From assembly GCA_022494885.1 (NCBI GenBank), contig JAGVSM010003931.1:62001-126000 (forward strand): a stretch of 64,000 nt of DNA, written 5' to 3'. The notes below the pieces were generated by a model that searched no databases, was not told the DNA's origin, and saw only the letters and a program-made list of their open reading frames with translations. A program made the position numbers and the translations under genes. The first letter of the stretch is position 1. Each line of letters opens with the position of its first letter. Of the stretch, positions 20,810 to 33,365 are shown piece by piece. The stretch is from Micrasema longulum. Lineage: Eukaryota > Arthropoda > Insecta > Trichoptera > Brachycentridae.

Positions 20810-22260
20810 TATTTTTCATCTATCACTTTTGTATTAGTAAGTTTGTTGAAACAATTTTGATTTGGATTAATTCTTTATTGGAATTCATGTCCATAGAGTA
20901 TATTACATACATATATTTCATCAATTCATTTACTTAAAAATTTCCATGAAAGTTTACATGAACTATCAAGAAAATGGTAAATAGGTTTTTTTTTATGTAA
21001 ATTCTAGTTAAATGTAATAATTTCTATGACTTTTATAATATGAAACATGAAATGCATTTTTATTATCATTACAATGTTTTATTGGTAATGAAGGTTACTT
21101 TGTGTTTTTATACAATACTTCGAATTATGCTTAACTGTAAATCAAAATATTTGAATGATCAATGTATGCAATCTTTTTCAACAATACAGAATGCAAATAT
21201 TATGTTTCTGTTTTGGGTGATGAATGGTAGCCGAAACTGAGAACGAATCTAACTTGCACGGATCACCCAAAAAATAATCATATTTATAACAGTGCCCGTG
21301 AAAACCTACGCACCAATATAGAATGCTGATTTTAATTTGATATGTTCTGTTTTGTAATCAACTTGTTTGAGATTTTTAACGGACATGTTGTCTTCCCAAA
21401 AAATGACAATTTACTATACGAATAATAATAATAATTGTCCTTCTGGTTAATAAATAAATCACATTTATAGTAAGTGAAAACTTGTCACTCATTTGTTATA
21501 TTGTATCTAGACAATAGTATTATAGGATATAGCTCCTTTGAAATGTGAGCATTTTAATTTTAGAATGTCTTTTAATATTGTTGATTGATTTCCATAATAG
21601 CAATTGTATTGATTTTATAACCCACGAGCTGATCCTGGCATTGCTTTGCTATTGCTAGATTTCTGTACATACTCAGATACATATTAAATGAACAGATATG
21701 TACGTATACATTATTATTTTTGTGTTTCGGTTTACATAAATTGTGAGGACAGAGAATTTTGATAAATAGGTATTCGAACATTGTTTTCCTGTCACTGTCT
21801 TGCAGATACCTCCACGATACTGTGCCAAAAAGACAACACCATGTTAGACCTTTTGTAAGAATAGACAAAATCGATGTTTCGCTGTCCCGTTTTCCACACC
21901 CCAAAACTGAACAAATTTTGTTATTTTTTGGGCAGAGTATCGGAATAAAATTATCTGTATCGGTACCTTTGAGTTAAAAAAATAGTTATATTTGTATACC
22001 GTGCGCCCGAAGACAGCAGATAAAACTCTGCTTTTTAACAGGTTTTTGGATGGTTCTAGTTCCCACAATAAACTGTTTTTATAAAAACAAAACCATAGAG
22101 ACACGCCAATGGTAAATATCTATACTGTGTAAAAAAAATCACTGCTCTAATGCCATACATAATCCAAAAAAAAAATACGGGAATACGGTTGTATGAAGAA
22201 AAATTGGAGTGCGTTTCCTCTTAAGATTAAACATTATTTCTATTATGCTTCCTATAGTCT
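20810..22260. other. 3' flank of the THAP gene, no further gene recognised
   Basis: AT-rich. Possible poly(A) signals such as AATAAATCAC near 21451 are too far away to assign. Short open frames around 21.6-22.1 kb have no recognisable motif. Confidence 0.4.
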
Positions 22261-22264
22261 TAGT

Positions 22265-22950
22265 GAGTTATTTACAACTCGTTGAATATGGCCCTTAAAA
22301 TGAAATATTTGGGTAAATCATAAGAACGCAAATATTTATTTTAAAACTAAAACAAAAAGATTGATTATAAAATAAAATATCTCAAATACATTGGGTAAAG
22401 TGACAAGTATAACATAGTATTTTTTGCATTCTAGTTCCCCAAATGTTGTTCAAAGACGAAGAAGAGCACTTATGATGCATTGTTTTGAATAAGCTAATCG
22501 AATAAATGAGGAAGTTCAGTGCTACGGGAAATCGGATGTAAAAAATGTTTTCTTTGGCTTAGTAAAAATTGAAGCATTAAATTGTAAGGGGAAGTTTCTG
22601 AAAAATGTATGAAAAAAATAATTAAAATATTTTTTTATAAAAACGAACTGCTTTGAAGAACATCACTGGTTCTTCCTAATCAACTTATGATAAGAGTGTT
22701 GTAGATTTCCAGTTTATGGGAAGCCAATTCACCTATCAGGAAAACTCACTGACGAGACCTTGTGACGTTACACACAGAATAATTTCAAAATTATGAAACT
22801 TTAAAAAAATCATAGTGCTGATAATACATTAAAATATTCTTCATTTTTTTTGGCTTAGTGTGATAGTCTATTAATAAATAATAAAAAAAACACTGAACTT
22901 GTTCATTCACAATATGCGGGTTTTGTGTAGAAAAACTTGTTTTAAAAAGT
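22265..22950. repeat. interspersed repeat family B, copy 1
   Basis: Blocks include AAATATTTGGGTAAATCATA, AGTTCAGTGCTACGGGAAAT, GATTTCCAGTTTATGG and CATAGTGCTGATAATAC. Other copies are at 24.5, 34.9, 54.3 and 59.1 kb. Class unknown; no ORF. Confidence 0.65.
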
Positions 22951-22954
22951 ATTG

Positions 22955-24235
22955 TGATAAAATAGTTAATAAATTGTGGCATCATAATATAATTTATTAT
23001 TGTGAAATTATGGATGTGAAATATTGTTGAATTGCAAATATTTCTCTTTTTCACACAAAAGATTTTTTTTTATATATATGTCATATATGGTATATTGACA
23101 TTTGTACATGAAAAAAAACGAGTTTTAATTCACAAATCTTTTTGACAAAATACCTCAGGGCAAAATACCATTTAAACTATTTTTAACGTGATAGGTTGTT
23201 ATGACAATATGGAAATCAGCCAGCAATATCAAGTACATATTATAATTTATTTTGTGTTGTAAAAAAATATACTTGTGAGATTCAAATGTGGTTGTTTTAT
23301 TTTATACAGTTTTTTTAGAGTGTGAAGATGTCAGAAACACAATTTTGTGGATTTCAAAAATATGTTCTTAATTTGGACTTTAAGGCAATCATATTTTTGT
23401 AAACACAGCGGTAGGATACAGAATGGGTTTATGGTTAATTTGGTGGAATTTCATTTTAATTTAAAAATGTTTTTAAATAAAACGCTGGATTCTTTTTATT
23501 TCATATAAATGTAACTTGTGATGCGTTTCTTCTTATTAAGACACGAGCAAACTATTTATTACATGTGAATAAATTCTTAGATACTAAACATAATAATAAT
23601 AATAATAATAATATAGGTACACAGAAATTAAATATAATCATAATTATGTAGTGTTTAAAAGTGTCTTAACATTTTCTTATTCCTCTCTGTATATTAAGTC
23701 TTCTTTGTATATTCTCAAATGTAAAAAAGTATATTGTTAAGGTGATTCTAAACGAAAACATGAAATTAATTATTCATAGATGGCGTTTTTATAATTTTTT
23801 ATTGACAAATGCAATTTTCACGTTTATTTTCAATGGAAATTTTACAAAACTTGGTTTGCGGAAACTTTACACTATATTGATTGTAACCAATACCATTACA
23901 ATATAATTTTGGTCATTTTCACAGAATGGTGTATAAAACAAAAAATAAGATAAATATATTTTGGTTTTGTACACCATTTTGTGAAAAGGATCTAAATTAT
24001 ATTGTTATGGTATTTTTTAAGACTAAACGCGTTTGAATTAAATGAAACAAAAATATATGTGGTGTTTTATTTAGATTCCTTTTAAAATAAAGAAAAAAAA
24101 CAGATTTACATGTTTTGTTTTTATCTCCACAGATTTGTGCTTTATGTAACCTTATTGTCTTATTTTATGCAATCGTAAAAATCCACACTGCACTATAAAA
24201 TAATACAGTGTGGAATGATTTTCATTGTAGTATTA
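22955..24235. other. AT-rich sequence; (AAT)n microsatellite at 23588-23613
   Basis: No gene recognised. A hammerhead-like core on the minus strand lies at 23552-23519 (TGTCTTAATAAGAAGAAACGC). Confidence 0.45.
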
Positions 24236-24365
24236 AAAGTATTTTTATTTATTCAATAGCAGGAAAACGCAGTAACAAGTAAATACATCATGAGGCCGAA
24301 AGTCTCCAGTCTCCACTCGATTTTCTATTGCTTAGAATTTTTACCGCTTCTAACTGCTGAGTAAA
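24236..24365. repeat. interspersed repeat family D
   Basis: CAGTAACAAGTAAATACATC, ATGAGGCC and TCTCCACTCGATTTTCTATTG correspond to 53995-54110. It looks like a LINE tail in reverse. Confidence 0.4.
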
Positions 24366-24387
24366 TTAAAAAAAATAACAAAACAAA

Positions 24388-24545
24388 TAATATATTGATT
24401 GATTTGGTGTTTATTTTGTAGAACTCCATGTTTAAACTTATAATATTTTAAATCAAACACTGATTTGAGTCTGAACACTTTTTTTTAAAAGTGTTTAGTA
24501 GACTCAAATCAGTGTTTGATTTCTTATATTATAAGTTTAATTAAA
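24388..24545. repeat. hairpin element with about 41-bp arms
   Basis: 24431-24472 pairs with 24500-24540 with few mismatches (AATCAAACACTGATTTGAGT versus its complement). The loop is only about 27 nt. Relative of the element at 18.5 kb, without the hammerhead-like centre. Confidence 0.7.
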
Positions 24546-25010
24546 ACAAATAATATTATAATACAATAAATGTCAATCCACCCTGTTTTTACCGTGCCGA
24601 GTGGATTTGGATGATACTCATGAAATGGCCCATTATTGGTACAGTAAATGAGAAAGTTCAGCCCTACGGGAAATAGAATATAAAAAATGTTTTCTTACGT
24701 GTGGTAAAAATTAGAGCATTAAATTGTACGCAAAGTTTCTTGAGAATGTATGAAAAAAGTAGTAAAAAACATTTAAATAAAAACGAACTACTTTGAACGA
24801 CGTTACTAGTTCATATTAATCAACAAATGATAAGAGAGTTGTGAAAGATTTCCGGTTTATGTTACGTTAATAGACCGATTGGCAGAACTGACCGATAAGA
24901 AGCGGAAGAGAACTAAAGACGTCACAGGCGGAGTTTTTTTTAAAATATAAAACTTTAAACAATCATAGCGCTGATAATACGATACATAAAAAAATAATCA
25001 AAATTAGGCT
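24546..25010. repeat. interspersed repeat family B, copy 2
   Basis: TTTACCGTGCCGAGTGGATT, AAGTTCAGCCCTACGGGAAA, AAGATTTCCGGTTTATG and AATCATAGCGCTGATAATAC define the family. Confidence 0.65.
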
Positions 25011-25094
25011 TAAATATGGCTAAAATAAAAAAAAAATCAACTGCAAAATAAAACAATATCGATACGAATAGTAATAATAATAGCTAGGAAACTT

Positions 25095-25246
25095 GAAGCT
25101 TATTCTGTCACAATTTCGTTTCGTAAGTTCGTTCGTTCGTCATATATCCATCTCATTTTAACCCAATCAAAATCGCTTTAAGCTCTCATTCCCTCTCATA
25201 CGATACGAATGAATTTACGAAACAAATTAGTTACAGAATAGGGCCA
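25095..25246. mobile_element. MITE, about 152 bp
   Basis: Left arm TTATTCTGTCACAATTTCGT continues through TTCGTAAGTTCGTTCG. The right arm inverted reads GGCCCTATTCTGTAACTAAT then TTGTTTCGTAAATTCATTCG. GGCCCTATTCTGTAA ends are common among insect MITEs. Confidence 0.7.
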
Positions 25247-25249
25247 CTG

Positions 25250-26380
25250 AATAATGTGATTTAATGCTCCTTTTTATAACCATTATGTGTGCTTTAAATG
25301 ACGGCTGTTATAAATTTATGATCTATAAACGAAGGTTGACCACATACAAAATTATAATGTTTAATTAAGGTGAAATAATTTATTTAGTGTATTTTGAAAC
25401 TTGAAACATAAAAAAAATAGCATTCGTTTTCATATGTTCCAGCTAAATATTAGCTTTGCCCGTTTTAGGTATGTGGCAAACATGAAAAATTCACTTAGTC
25501 GTAATATTAGAGATTTCCCTAATCTTGGTCTAATTTTTATATTTTTTCCGAACAAACATTATTCATATTATATTCTATAAATTGAACAATTTGGTCTAGC
25601 TTGGCCATTTTCAACATCCCCTCAAAAAATATACTGTAAAATCATGTTTTTATAGATCACTCTAAGATTTCTATAAATATTGAAATATTATTTTTAAATA
25701 TACAATAAACTAAGTGTGTAAGTAAGAAGTCACGTTTCTTGTAATTTTTACCAATAATTATTTTTATTTATACTCTGATATAAAGTTCTGCTGATATTGA
25801 CGATACATGATTAATTAAACCATATAATGAAAGAGATTTCGTTATCTATGAATGGGTTACCCACATAATATTAAAACGTTAAGGTAAGCCCCTTTTTAAA
25901 GTACTTACCTATGAATAATATTACCTATAATACCTAGAATACTTAGAATTACCTAGAATAATAATAATAATTAGTTAGGTACTTATTTTTTTCTTTATTA
26001 GGGCATTTAAAAAAACTAACTTTAGGGTCTAAAACAAGTTACATGCATTTATAAATTATTATAATAAGTATATAAACAAACAAAATCGCCTTTTCTCCTA
26101 ACTGTCATTACAAACCATTAAATCAGTGATATACTCGTATTATGTTTTTAAAAATTAAAATCTTAATACTACCCCGCATTCACTTTATAGTCGAGTTGAT
26201 TTTAAAAATGCAATCAATGTGTATACCACGTTAAGCAATAAGGTAGGTACTTTTGTATTTTAATTTATGATCATTTTCTGTGGTCACTGTAGAAAGTGTT
26301 CAAAAAAGGAACGCAGCTTTGAAAAACGAAAGGGTTGCGTTTAGTTGTTTCGTGCATTTTCCAAGTGAAGTAAAAAAAAC
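25250..26380. other. AT-rich intergenic sequence
   Basis: No gene recognised. An imperfect short repeat of ACCTA(G)AATA units lies near 25905-25970. Confidence 0.4.
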
Positions 26381-26381
26381 G

Positions 26382-27400
26382 TAGAATTAAGAATAGTCCA
26401 GATGGAGCGTAGAATCATTTTTGAATACATCGGACTGTGTCCAAAAATCCCCCGACTTTGCCCCACTTTCGCCGCGCGTATGCTTGAAGTCGCCGCGCAT
26501 TGTTGCCAGATCGTGAAAAATATAACTATCTAGCTAGCACAAATGTAAGATAGTGGTATTTAAAAAAAAATGTTAATTAGGCAAGGCAATTTGTTAATTT
26601 ATCTAAAATTTTATTGTACACGCGGAAACATTGATTGAAACAATATAGTAGATAAGTGAAGGGTCATTTCATAAGAGTAATTGAATTAATAAACCTTAAA
26701 CTAAAATATAAAACAAATTTTATTTTACCTAAAACGGATATTATTATGTCATGTTAAATAATAATTGATGTTTTAAAAATAATGTCGGTCAAATGTCCAC
26801 CACGGCGTATTTTAATCCGAGAGGTCCAACTTTCGTTAGTTCTCTCATTAGATGAGCAAAAAATAATTTAAAATTCCACTAAATCAATTAAAACCAATGT
26901 TCTTGTGAATAAAAAGTAGCGTAAGCAAATTGACTACCCTGGCAACACTAACAAAATGTCCATTTTGTTTTTTTAGACAATCTGGCAGGTGGAAAAATAA
27001 TATTTTTTAAGTAATCATTTGCTACTTACACATGCATTTGCTACTTACACGTAAAATATGATCCTATCCTGTTTCTTTTTGATCCCGGCAGCAATTCTAC
27101 ACTTTAAAACGACACAAAACAAAAATAATTCAATTTTTAAGTAATCCATTTGCTACTTAAACATTCGTTTGCTAATTACACATGAAATGTGATACTATCC
27201 TGTTTCTTTAAGATCCTAGCAGTATTTTCACACTTAAAAAGACATAACACGGCATAGTTTAATTCAAATCGGGAGTTGCGTACTGAGCGGCACCTACAAA
27301 GAAACTAATGGGGTCAAAACGTAAAACTACTCGTTAAAGAGTAGTTTAGTCGCCTTCCGTTTGATGCGCGTATGCGGCTTCTCGACTATTCTTAATTCTA
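26382..27400. mobile_element. non-autonomous DNA transposon with perfect 17-bp TIRs
   Basis: TAGAATTAAGAATAGTC at 26382-26398 is exactly inverted at 27384-27400, giving a 1019-bp element. It has no ORF and contains an internal tandem duplication. A partial copy is at 63250-63410, and a lone end is at 42956-42972. Confidence 0.75.
26985..27250. repeat. tandem duplication, unit about 130 bp
   Basis: TTTTTAAGTAATC..ATTTGCTACTTA, TATCCTGTTTCTTT and a GATCC.GGCAG/GATCCTAGCAG block occur twice in order, at 27003-27120 and 27135-27250, inside the TIR element. Confidence 0.7.
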
Positions 27401-28129
27401 TGGTATAAAGCTTTCAATGTAAAACAAGATTTTCATCAGAAAACTGAACATGGATTTTGCATTCGAATTTAGCATAAAATGTTATACACAATTGATTGAA
27501 TCCCTGATACATTTCAATCCTGTTTTACTCAATTTTCACTATGTACCTTAATTTGTTTACTTATATATAGCTGTATGTCAAATACTTTTGATGATTATCA
27601 TTAAATATAATATTTAGGTACTATAATATTTGTAGATAATATGAAAGATATGATTGGTCCAAGAAATTTAGTGGATCAATATACATAATATTAATTTCAA
27701 GCAAAGTATTAAATTTCAAGCAAAGTAAAGTAAAATTAATGTTACTAGTAATTTATTTTAATGTAAATATGCAATTATTTTTAGGCAATATGATAAAGTT
27801 ATTTATATTTTGGCATTACATGAATAAGTGATAGAGGTATCTTACAAATACATTGAAAAAATGTTATTTTATTTAATTTTTTTAAATATTTGATTTTAAA
27901 ACATGTCGCTATTTCTACGTAATCATTTTTCTTATATATTAGGAATCAAAATGACCATTTAGATTTCGATAAAAGTTTACAATTGACAGATTACAATTTC
28001 ACGTCTATTAGGTACTTACACAATTTATATCAAATAGTTTTCTAAATCACACCTACATTGGTCAATAATAATGATCAAATGATGATTTAAGACAAGTTTA
28101 CATGATTTTATAATAATAATTTTACACCT

Positions 28130-28315
28130 AGAGTTAGGGCCAGTTGCGCCAAAAAAATCATTTAAATAATTGTTACATTTTCTTAAAATTGAGAAAATAG
28201 GTTGCATGAAAAAAGTAAGATACAACAACCCTATTTGATAAAAAATAACAATTATTTCAATGAATTAACTTCAACCGTTTTTTAACATAACTTTTTTTGG
28301 TGTAACTGACTAATA
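28130..28315. mobile_element. small palindromic MITE
   Basis: GGGCCAGTTGCGCCAAAAAA on the left pairs with TTTTTTTGGTGTAACTGACT on the right. The inner AAATAATTGTTA / TAACAATTATTT also pair. GGGCCAGTTGC(A/G)CCA ends are widespread in insect genomes. Confidence 0.65.
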
Positions 28316-28319
28316 AGTA

Positions 28320-29140
28320 TATTTTTTCTTTTAGATATAATATGTTACATCACAAAAATTATAATTATCTACATAAGAAAATAATATTTCTAACATCAAA
28401 ATGTGACTTTAAATTTATTAATTTTTTTAAAAAACGTATGGCCATTTACAATAAGATTAAGGATAGATTATTGATATTTAAAATTAAATAAATAATAAGT
28501 AGCATATGATAAAGAAAACATTTATAAAATAAATTTATTTCCTATGAAAATAGGAAAGGTTGATACACTGAAATGAAATTAATTGTAATTAGGTACGTAG
28601 GTGTCTAAAAAAATAGATACTCACAAAGAACATTTTTTTTTTTAATCTAACTGATCAAGGAATAAAAACATTAAATTGCTAAATATTTAATTATTAAAAT
28701 ATTTTTATAAGGTAACAATGCAAGTCATCCATAATATTATCTATAATTATTTTTTAACCTCCTCGTTTTAGTACGCTCTACACGAAAAGATTTGATTAAT
28801 TACGATAAGAATTGAGCTTTATCAGATAAATTTTTTATTTTTAAAACTTTCAAATAAAATCTGAACGTAACTACTCATATCACGCAATTAAAGTTTGACA
28901 AGCATTCGTAATAACCACTGAAATAGTGTTAATTATACAATAAAAATATATATTAGTTACTTAACTACTTTAAAAATTATATTATGTGGATAAATTTGAT
29001 GGGTGGTATTTTTTTGTAATAACGTAATACCTCAAATGCGCTTTATTTTTTTTATGAAATGTTTAATTTGATTCGATAAAATTTAAGTTAAATTTATCAG
29101 TATTAAATATGCTAAGAATTTATCCGAAGTAAGAACAAGT
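28320..29140. other. very AT-rich sequence, nothing recognised
   Basis: No open frames, repeats with partners, or RNA genes recognised. Confidence 0.4.
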
Positions 29141-29149
29141 GAGTTGATT

Positions 29150-30005
29150 TATTTTTCAAAATTCATTTCATTCTTACAGTTTCGTATCTGCATACTTGTG
29201 ATACGAGTAGGATTCCATGCCATAATAGGGCCTGCAAACGCGAATGCGCATTCACCGAATTTTGGGTACACGCTTGGAGTTACAACACGCCATTGGCTGA
29301 TAGAGTCGCCCATACGGACAAAAAACATTCTTAATTATCAACCACGACCACAGTTTACAGCAATACAACGGGCCATATGTACTCAGGTCGAGAATTGCAA
29401 TCGCCAACTGAAACCATCCGTTACACGTTTGTTAAACTAAAAACCAAACCAAACATTTGGATCGTTTTTGTTCTACGCCATAAGAGCTAGAGAGCTTCTC
29501 TAGTTGATTTTTACTCCGAAGGTACGAGCAATATGACTTTCCTCGTTGATATTTAATCCGTCTTTCCTTATCTATGAATATTCTGGATCCACGAATTACT
29601 GTAAGGACGTCATGGAATGAAAAAAATAATTTACCAAATTACATCAATGCTTTAGATACTAGGCGAGGTATCAATATTTTTTGCTTTACTTTTTTTTTAA
29701 ATTTTCTAGTGCTGCAGTACAGCGCTTATCCATATTCTTGAAAACGGTTAGCATTCAATCATTTATTTGGCTGTGGAGGGCATCACCATCAAGCCGTAAA
29801 GTTGGCAGAGCCGAACACCGTTTTGGCCCGCAACGCGTAATCCGATGCAACATCAGCTCGGACAAGTTGATAAACGTCGCGCATTGGAAGAATATGCACA
29901 TTTTATCTTGGCATTTTGTGTCGCCCGTCCACCAGCTCCTCGCCAGTGTTCGCTATTCTAAATTCCTTCTGTACAAAATTGGAAGGATGTAACTCGTGTG
30001 TCTAT
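29150..30005. other. GC-richer block with anonymous open frames
   Basis: Two plus-strand frames (29144-29440; 29681-29992) and minus-strand stretches lie in a patch richer in GC and CpG than the flanks. I recognise no domain. Palindrome-like CGCGAATGCGCATTC occurs near 29239-29253. It may be a degraded transposon or an unrecognised exon cluster. Confidence 0.3.
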
Positions 30006-30665
30006 CTACTCAAAAAATAACTTCAATTGTAATCCATCTTTCTCATTTAACCTCAAATCGATTCACGCGCACCCATCCATACAGGGCCAACAAAGAATAT
30101 GTGGTTAAAATGTACGTGGAAGACTTCTTCCTTTCATAGTTTAACTTCCCTTAAACGTAAAAGTGTTTCTGATCTGTCTTTCCTCTTCAAAATATTATCG
30201 ATAGTCCATATCTCTTAGGGCGTATTTCAATAAACTGACCCGTAAAGTCAACACGACAAGTTATTTTTTTTATATGCCATTGCCCAAAAAAAATATGTTC
30301 AATACTCGTTTATTTATCGTAGCGGCTCCAAATTTAACTTACTTTGTCCCCATTTAGATATTTTCTGTACAAATTTTTGTGACTTCAAAAAAAAAAACTT
30401 TTTGAAATATTATAAAGTAAACATTATTTGTCAGTGAGTAATAAGTTTATGTTCCTTTAGTTATGTTCATGTTATTATCATATAAAATGTTTGAATCAGT
30501 CAACTATATTATGAAAATCCCTCTCCTCCTCTCCTCTACTTTATTTCTTTATTTTTTCTTGCTCTTGTCTTATATATATTATTATTTTTCTCTTACTGTG
30601 TAACATGTCATGATCTCTCATTATAATATTTGACTGGATTTCACCCCCTCGGGAGTCATTAGGAT

Positions 30666-30836
30666 TAACAAATTACAACAGGGATGGAGAATACCTTAAA
30701 TAATATGGATATTGCAGTGTGTAAAGTGGCGACTTAAACCAGCCAATGACATGTCATAAGCCCTGTAAATGCCTAGACTTCCATATTCCCTTATTTAAGG
30801 TATTCTCCATTCCTGTTGTAATTTGTTTCTCTCATT
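30666..30836. mobile_element. hairpin repeat family A, short copy A5
   Basis: AACAAATTACAACAGGGATG starts the left arm and its complement ends the element. Both arms share the copy-specific GAGAATACCTTAAATAA (17 bp). The loop has GTGTGTAAAGTGGCGACTTA and CCAGCCAATGACATGTC. Confidence 0.75.
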
Positions 30837-30999
30837 ATGTTTGCATAAATGTGATTTTTTTTTACTGGATGTATGTAGTATTTTATATGCTTATAAAACA
30901 ATTGTTGTTTTTCCTAAATAAAAAATGTTTAGTGTGATGTCATTAGAGTTGCCCACTAAGTCTAGAGACTTTTCGGTGGGACACAATCTATTCTGAGCA

Positions 31000-31965
31000 T
31001 TTTTTCTTTTACGTGAGCAGGCATCTTCAAGAACGGAGAATTTTTCACAATTATTTTTTAATTAAATTAAATTTTTGTTTATAATAATTTTTCTTTGCAT
31101 TTTACAGTAGGTATACATTAGTTACAATTACAAAATACACTGTTACATAAACACAAAAAACATGGGTTAATAGTTTCATTTCATTCATTCGTCCCAACTC
31201 AACACAGGACTTTTAGTCTCACGGAGTTGGGACTAATGTCTCAAAAAAGGTAGAATAAACGAAGTAGTTTGTAATAAGTATAAGTAAATAAATAAATACA
31301 TTTAAAGAGGGTTAAGAGGGGGAGAGCGAATGGTAACGTAGGACGAAGATGGTTCAGAAAGATTCAAATAGATCAAAACTCTAAATCTGAGTGCGTCAGA
31401 ATTTTACATAATCGAGGTAGGTCTTTTTAAAATGGGAGTTGTCTATTTTTTTCGTTGGTTTATATTAAGGTATTACAATATGTATGTCTTCTAGCTGATC
31501 TGCGAGGATATGCCGGGGTAGTTGATGTAGCCTTATTTAGAAAAAAACCGTAACAGACAATTTTTAAATAATTGTATGGCATTCCATCTTCGTGACCTAC
31601 CCTTAGGGAGTAATATGGTGATTGTAGAAGTAGGATACTGATTCGATTAATACCTTGTATAAAAATGACTACTGGCTGATTGTCTGACCATAAGTAATTT
31701 TCAACGTATCGGTAGCACAACTATATTATGCGCCAACCATTACGTTACGAAGTGGACTCATCTTCACTCGATTTTTTCTTTCATAGTAGTTCCTGGGAGT
31801 AGCCATCGAGTAGAAAACACTCTTTCAGGATTCTAGCTCTATTATTTATCTGCCCAGACAGACATACAATTTAACAGCTCATTACTAATGATCAAACAAA
31901 CGCGCCGAAGCATATCTACAAAAATAATTAATACAAAATGAAAATGTCGTTCTGTGTTATAAATT
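31000..31965. other. region 3' of the minus-strand terminal exon
   Basis: The expected 3'UTR of the exon at 31969-32361 lies here, but I cannot fix its end. The minus-strand frame 31720-31460 has no recognised motif. Confidence 0.35.
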
Positions 31966-31968
31966 ATC

Positions 31969-32361
31969 TTAAACGTTAGTAACGGTGAGAAAATTCCCTC
32001 TGCTCGTGCTGGGTCTCTCGATACAGATGGAGTTCCGATGGATTCTTCCTGAGGAGGCGGCGCTGAGGCAGCCTAGGCGGCCCGGGGGATCGAAGCCTCC
32101 GAGGGAGTTGCCCCGTGGCCCCAGGGGGGGGTATCCGTGGTGGGCGGCCAAGTAGCCCCCGCAGGGGATGCCCAGCGAGTTGCCGGGCACGAAGCCCACC
32201 GTGGGCGAGTGGGTGCGGCTGAGGTTGCGCGACCCCTGGCGGCTACCCGAGCCGGACTCCGCCAGGCCTAGGGAGTTTATGTCCACAGCGGACTTGCTCT
32301 TGCGGGGGATGTTCTCAGGGATGAAAGCCATCGTGGTGGTGCTGCCCACAAACACAGAGTT
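31969..32361 (-). CDS. terminal exon of an unidentified gene, Ser/Gly/Pro-rich tail with C-terminal TNV
   Basis: A GC-rich exon far above local composition, with a TTTCAG acceptor at 32362 and a TAA at 31969. It codes 130 residues in phase 0. It begins NSVFVGSTTTMAFIPENIPR and continues with a basic/Ser patch (RKSKSAVDINSLG), three NSLG repeats, Ser/Arg-rich and Gly/Pro-rich stretches, and ends FLTVTNV. The final T-N-V fits a class I PDZ-binding ligand, as on the cytoplasmic tails of channels and receptors; that is inference. Upstream exons should lie to the right on the minus strand, but none was recognised up to the window end. I cannot name the protein. Confidence 0.7.
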   Translation of the reverse strand, partial: NSVFVGSTTTMAFIPENIPRKSKSAVDINSLGLAESGSGSRQGSRNLSRTHSPTVGFVPGNSLGIPCGGYLAAHHGYPPLGPRGNSLGGFDPPGRLGCLSAASSGRIHRNSICIERPSTSRGNFLTVTNV

Positions 32362-32399
32362 CTGAAAGACAAATAACCAATTTAGATACTCCGATGAGG

Positions 32400-33175
32400 A
32401 TATGATGCTACAGAGAGGGGTAAATACTTATTTGACCAAAGGCAACATTACTGCATTGGTCCAAAAATATATAACCTTATTCCAGATTCATGGAAGTGTG
32501 ATGGTGTTAACCTTATTTCTACTGGATAGCCGGATATTAAATTTATCTCACACTTAAATACAAAACTTAATGGTCATAAAATAAAAAGAGGTTAAAATAT
32601 TTTCATGATATTTTTAATAATCACTTATCGATCATGGAATTGCAAATCAACATGGTTTATAAATTAAATAAATACAATGGTTTTGGGTTGTTTCACCCTT
32701 GCGTTTTGTTTTTTTCACGCATACATAAAAAAAGCTAAAATAAACATTATTTTTCTAAAGTGTATACTGAACAATGACGAACATTATTATGCACAAAGTT
32801 TAATTTTTCAGTTTATGAGGGTAGGGTTCCTACATTTTTCCCAAACACGGTCGATATCAATAAATCAATTTACTGGCGTTGATTTCATTACATTTCCGCA
32901 GTTAAATGCATAATAGGTACCTGGCAGATATTGAGCGGTATCCGGCCGGATAGTAAAACTAGGCCGGATACCGGATACTTACCAGATATCCTTTTCATCT
33001 CTAGTAATGACATAGTGATTTAGGTTATAGTAGAATTGGATATGCGAAGTACATTTTATCCAATTTATTATTTTACTTTTATTATTTATTTATTTGACAG
33101 TCTGCATTACTTTACGGGCTGTTTAATCCATGACGCAATTCACACTGTAAATATAAATTAGAAGTTATTGAATAG
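32400..33175. other. AT-rich sequence; CCGGATA-rich patch at 32937-32993
   Basis: If the terminal exon is real this is its upstream intron. Repeated ATCCGGCCGGATA/GGATACCGGATA words form an imperfect palindromic patch. No exon seen. Confidence 0.4.
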
Positions 33176-33179
33176 AAAG

Positions 33180-33365
33180 CAGATAGCTACTAAACTGTCG
33201 ATATGGACAGAAAAATAGAATTCATATTATCCGCAGAAGCCGTATTCAGCAAGCGAATTGCCCTATTCATGAGTGAATTCTGACTTGCATTTGTACGGCT
33301 TCTGGATGTGTAAAATAGTGCATGAGATCTTGCTCTGGTATAATTATTGGGAACATACAAGCGAA
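33180..33365 (-). mobile_element. LINE ORF2 C-terminal fragment
   Basis: The minus strand reads LYVPNNYTRARSHALF, then SRTNASQNSLMNRAIRLLNT, the usual Jockey/CR1-like ORF2 ending. Confidence 0.7.

Noticed and set aside
20810..31000. CRISPR-like array or bacterial island
   Set aside because: Repeats here are dispersed eukaryotic elements and simple sequence; no regular spacer pattern.
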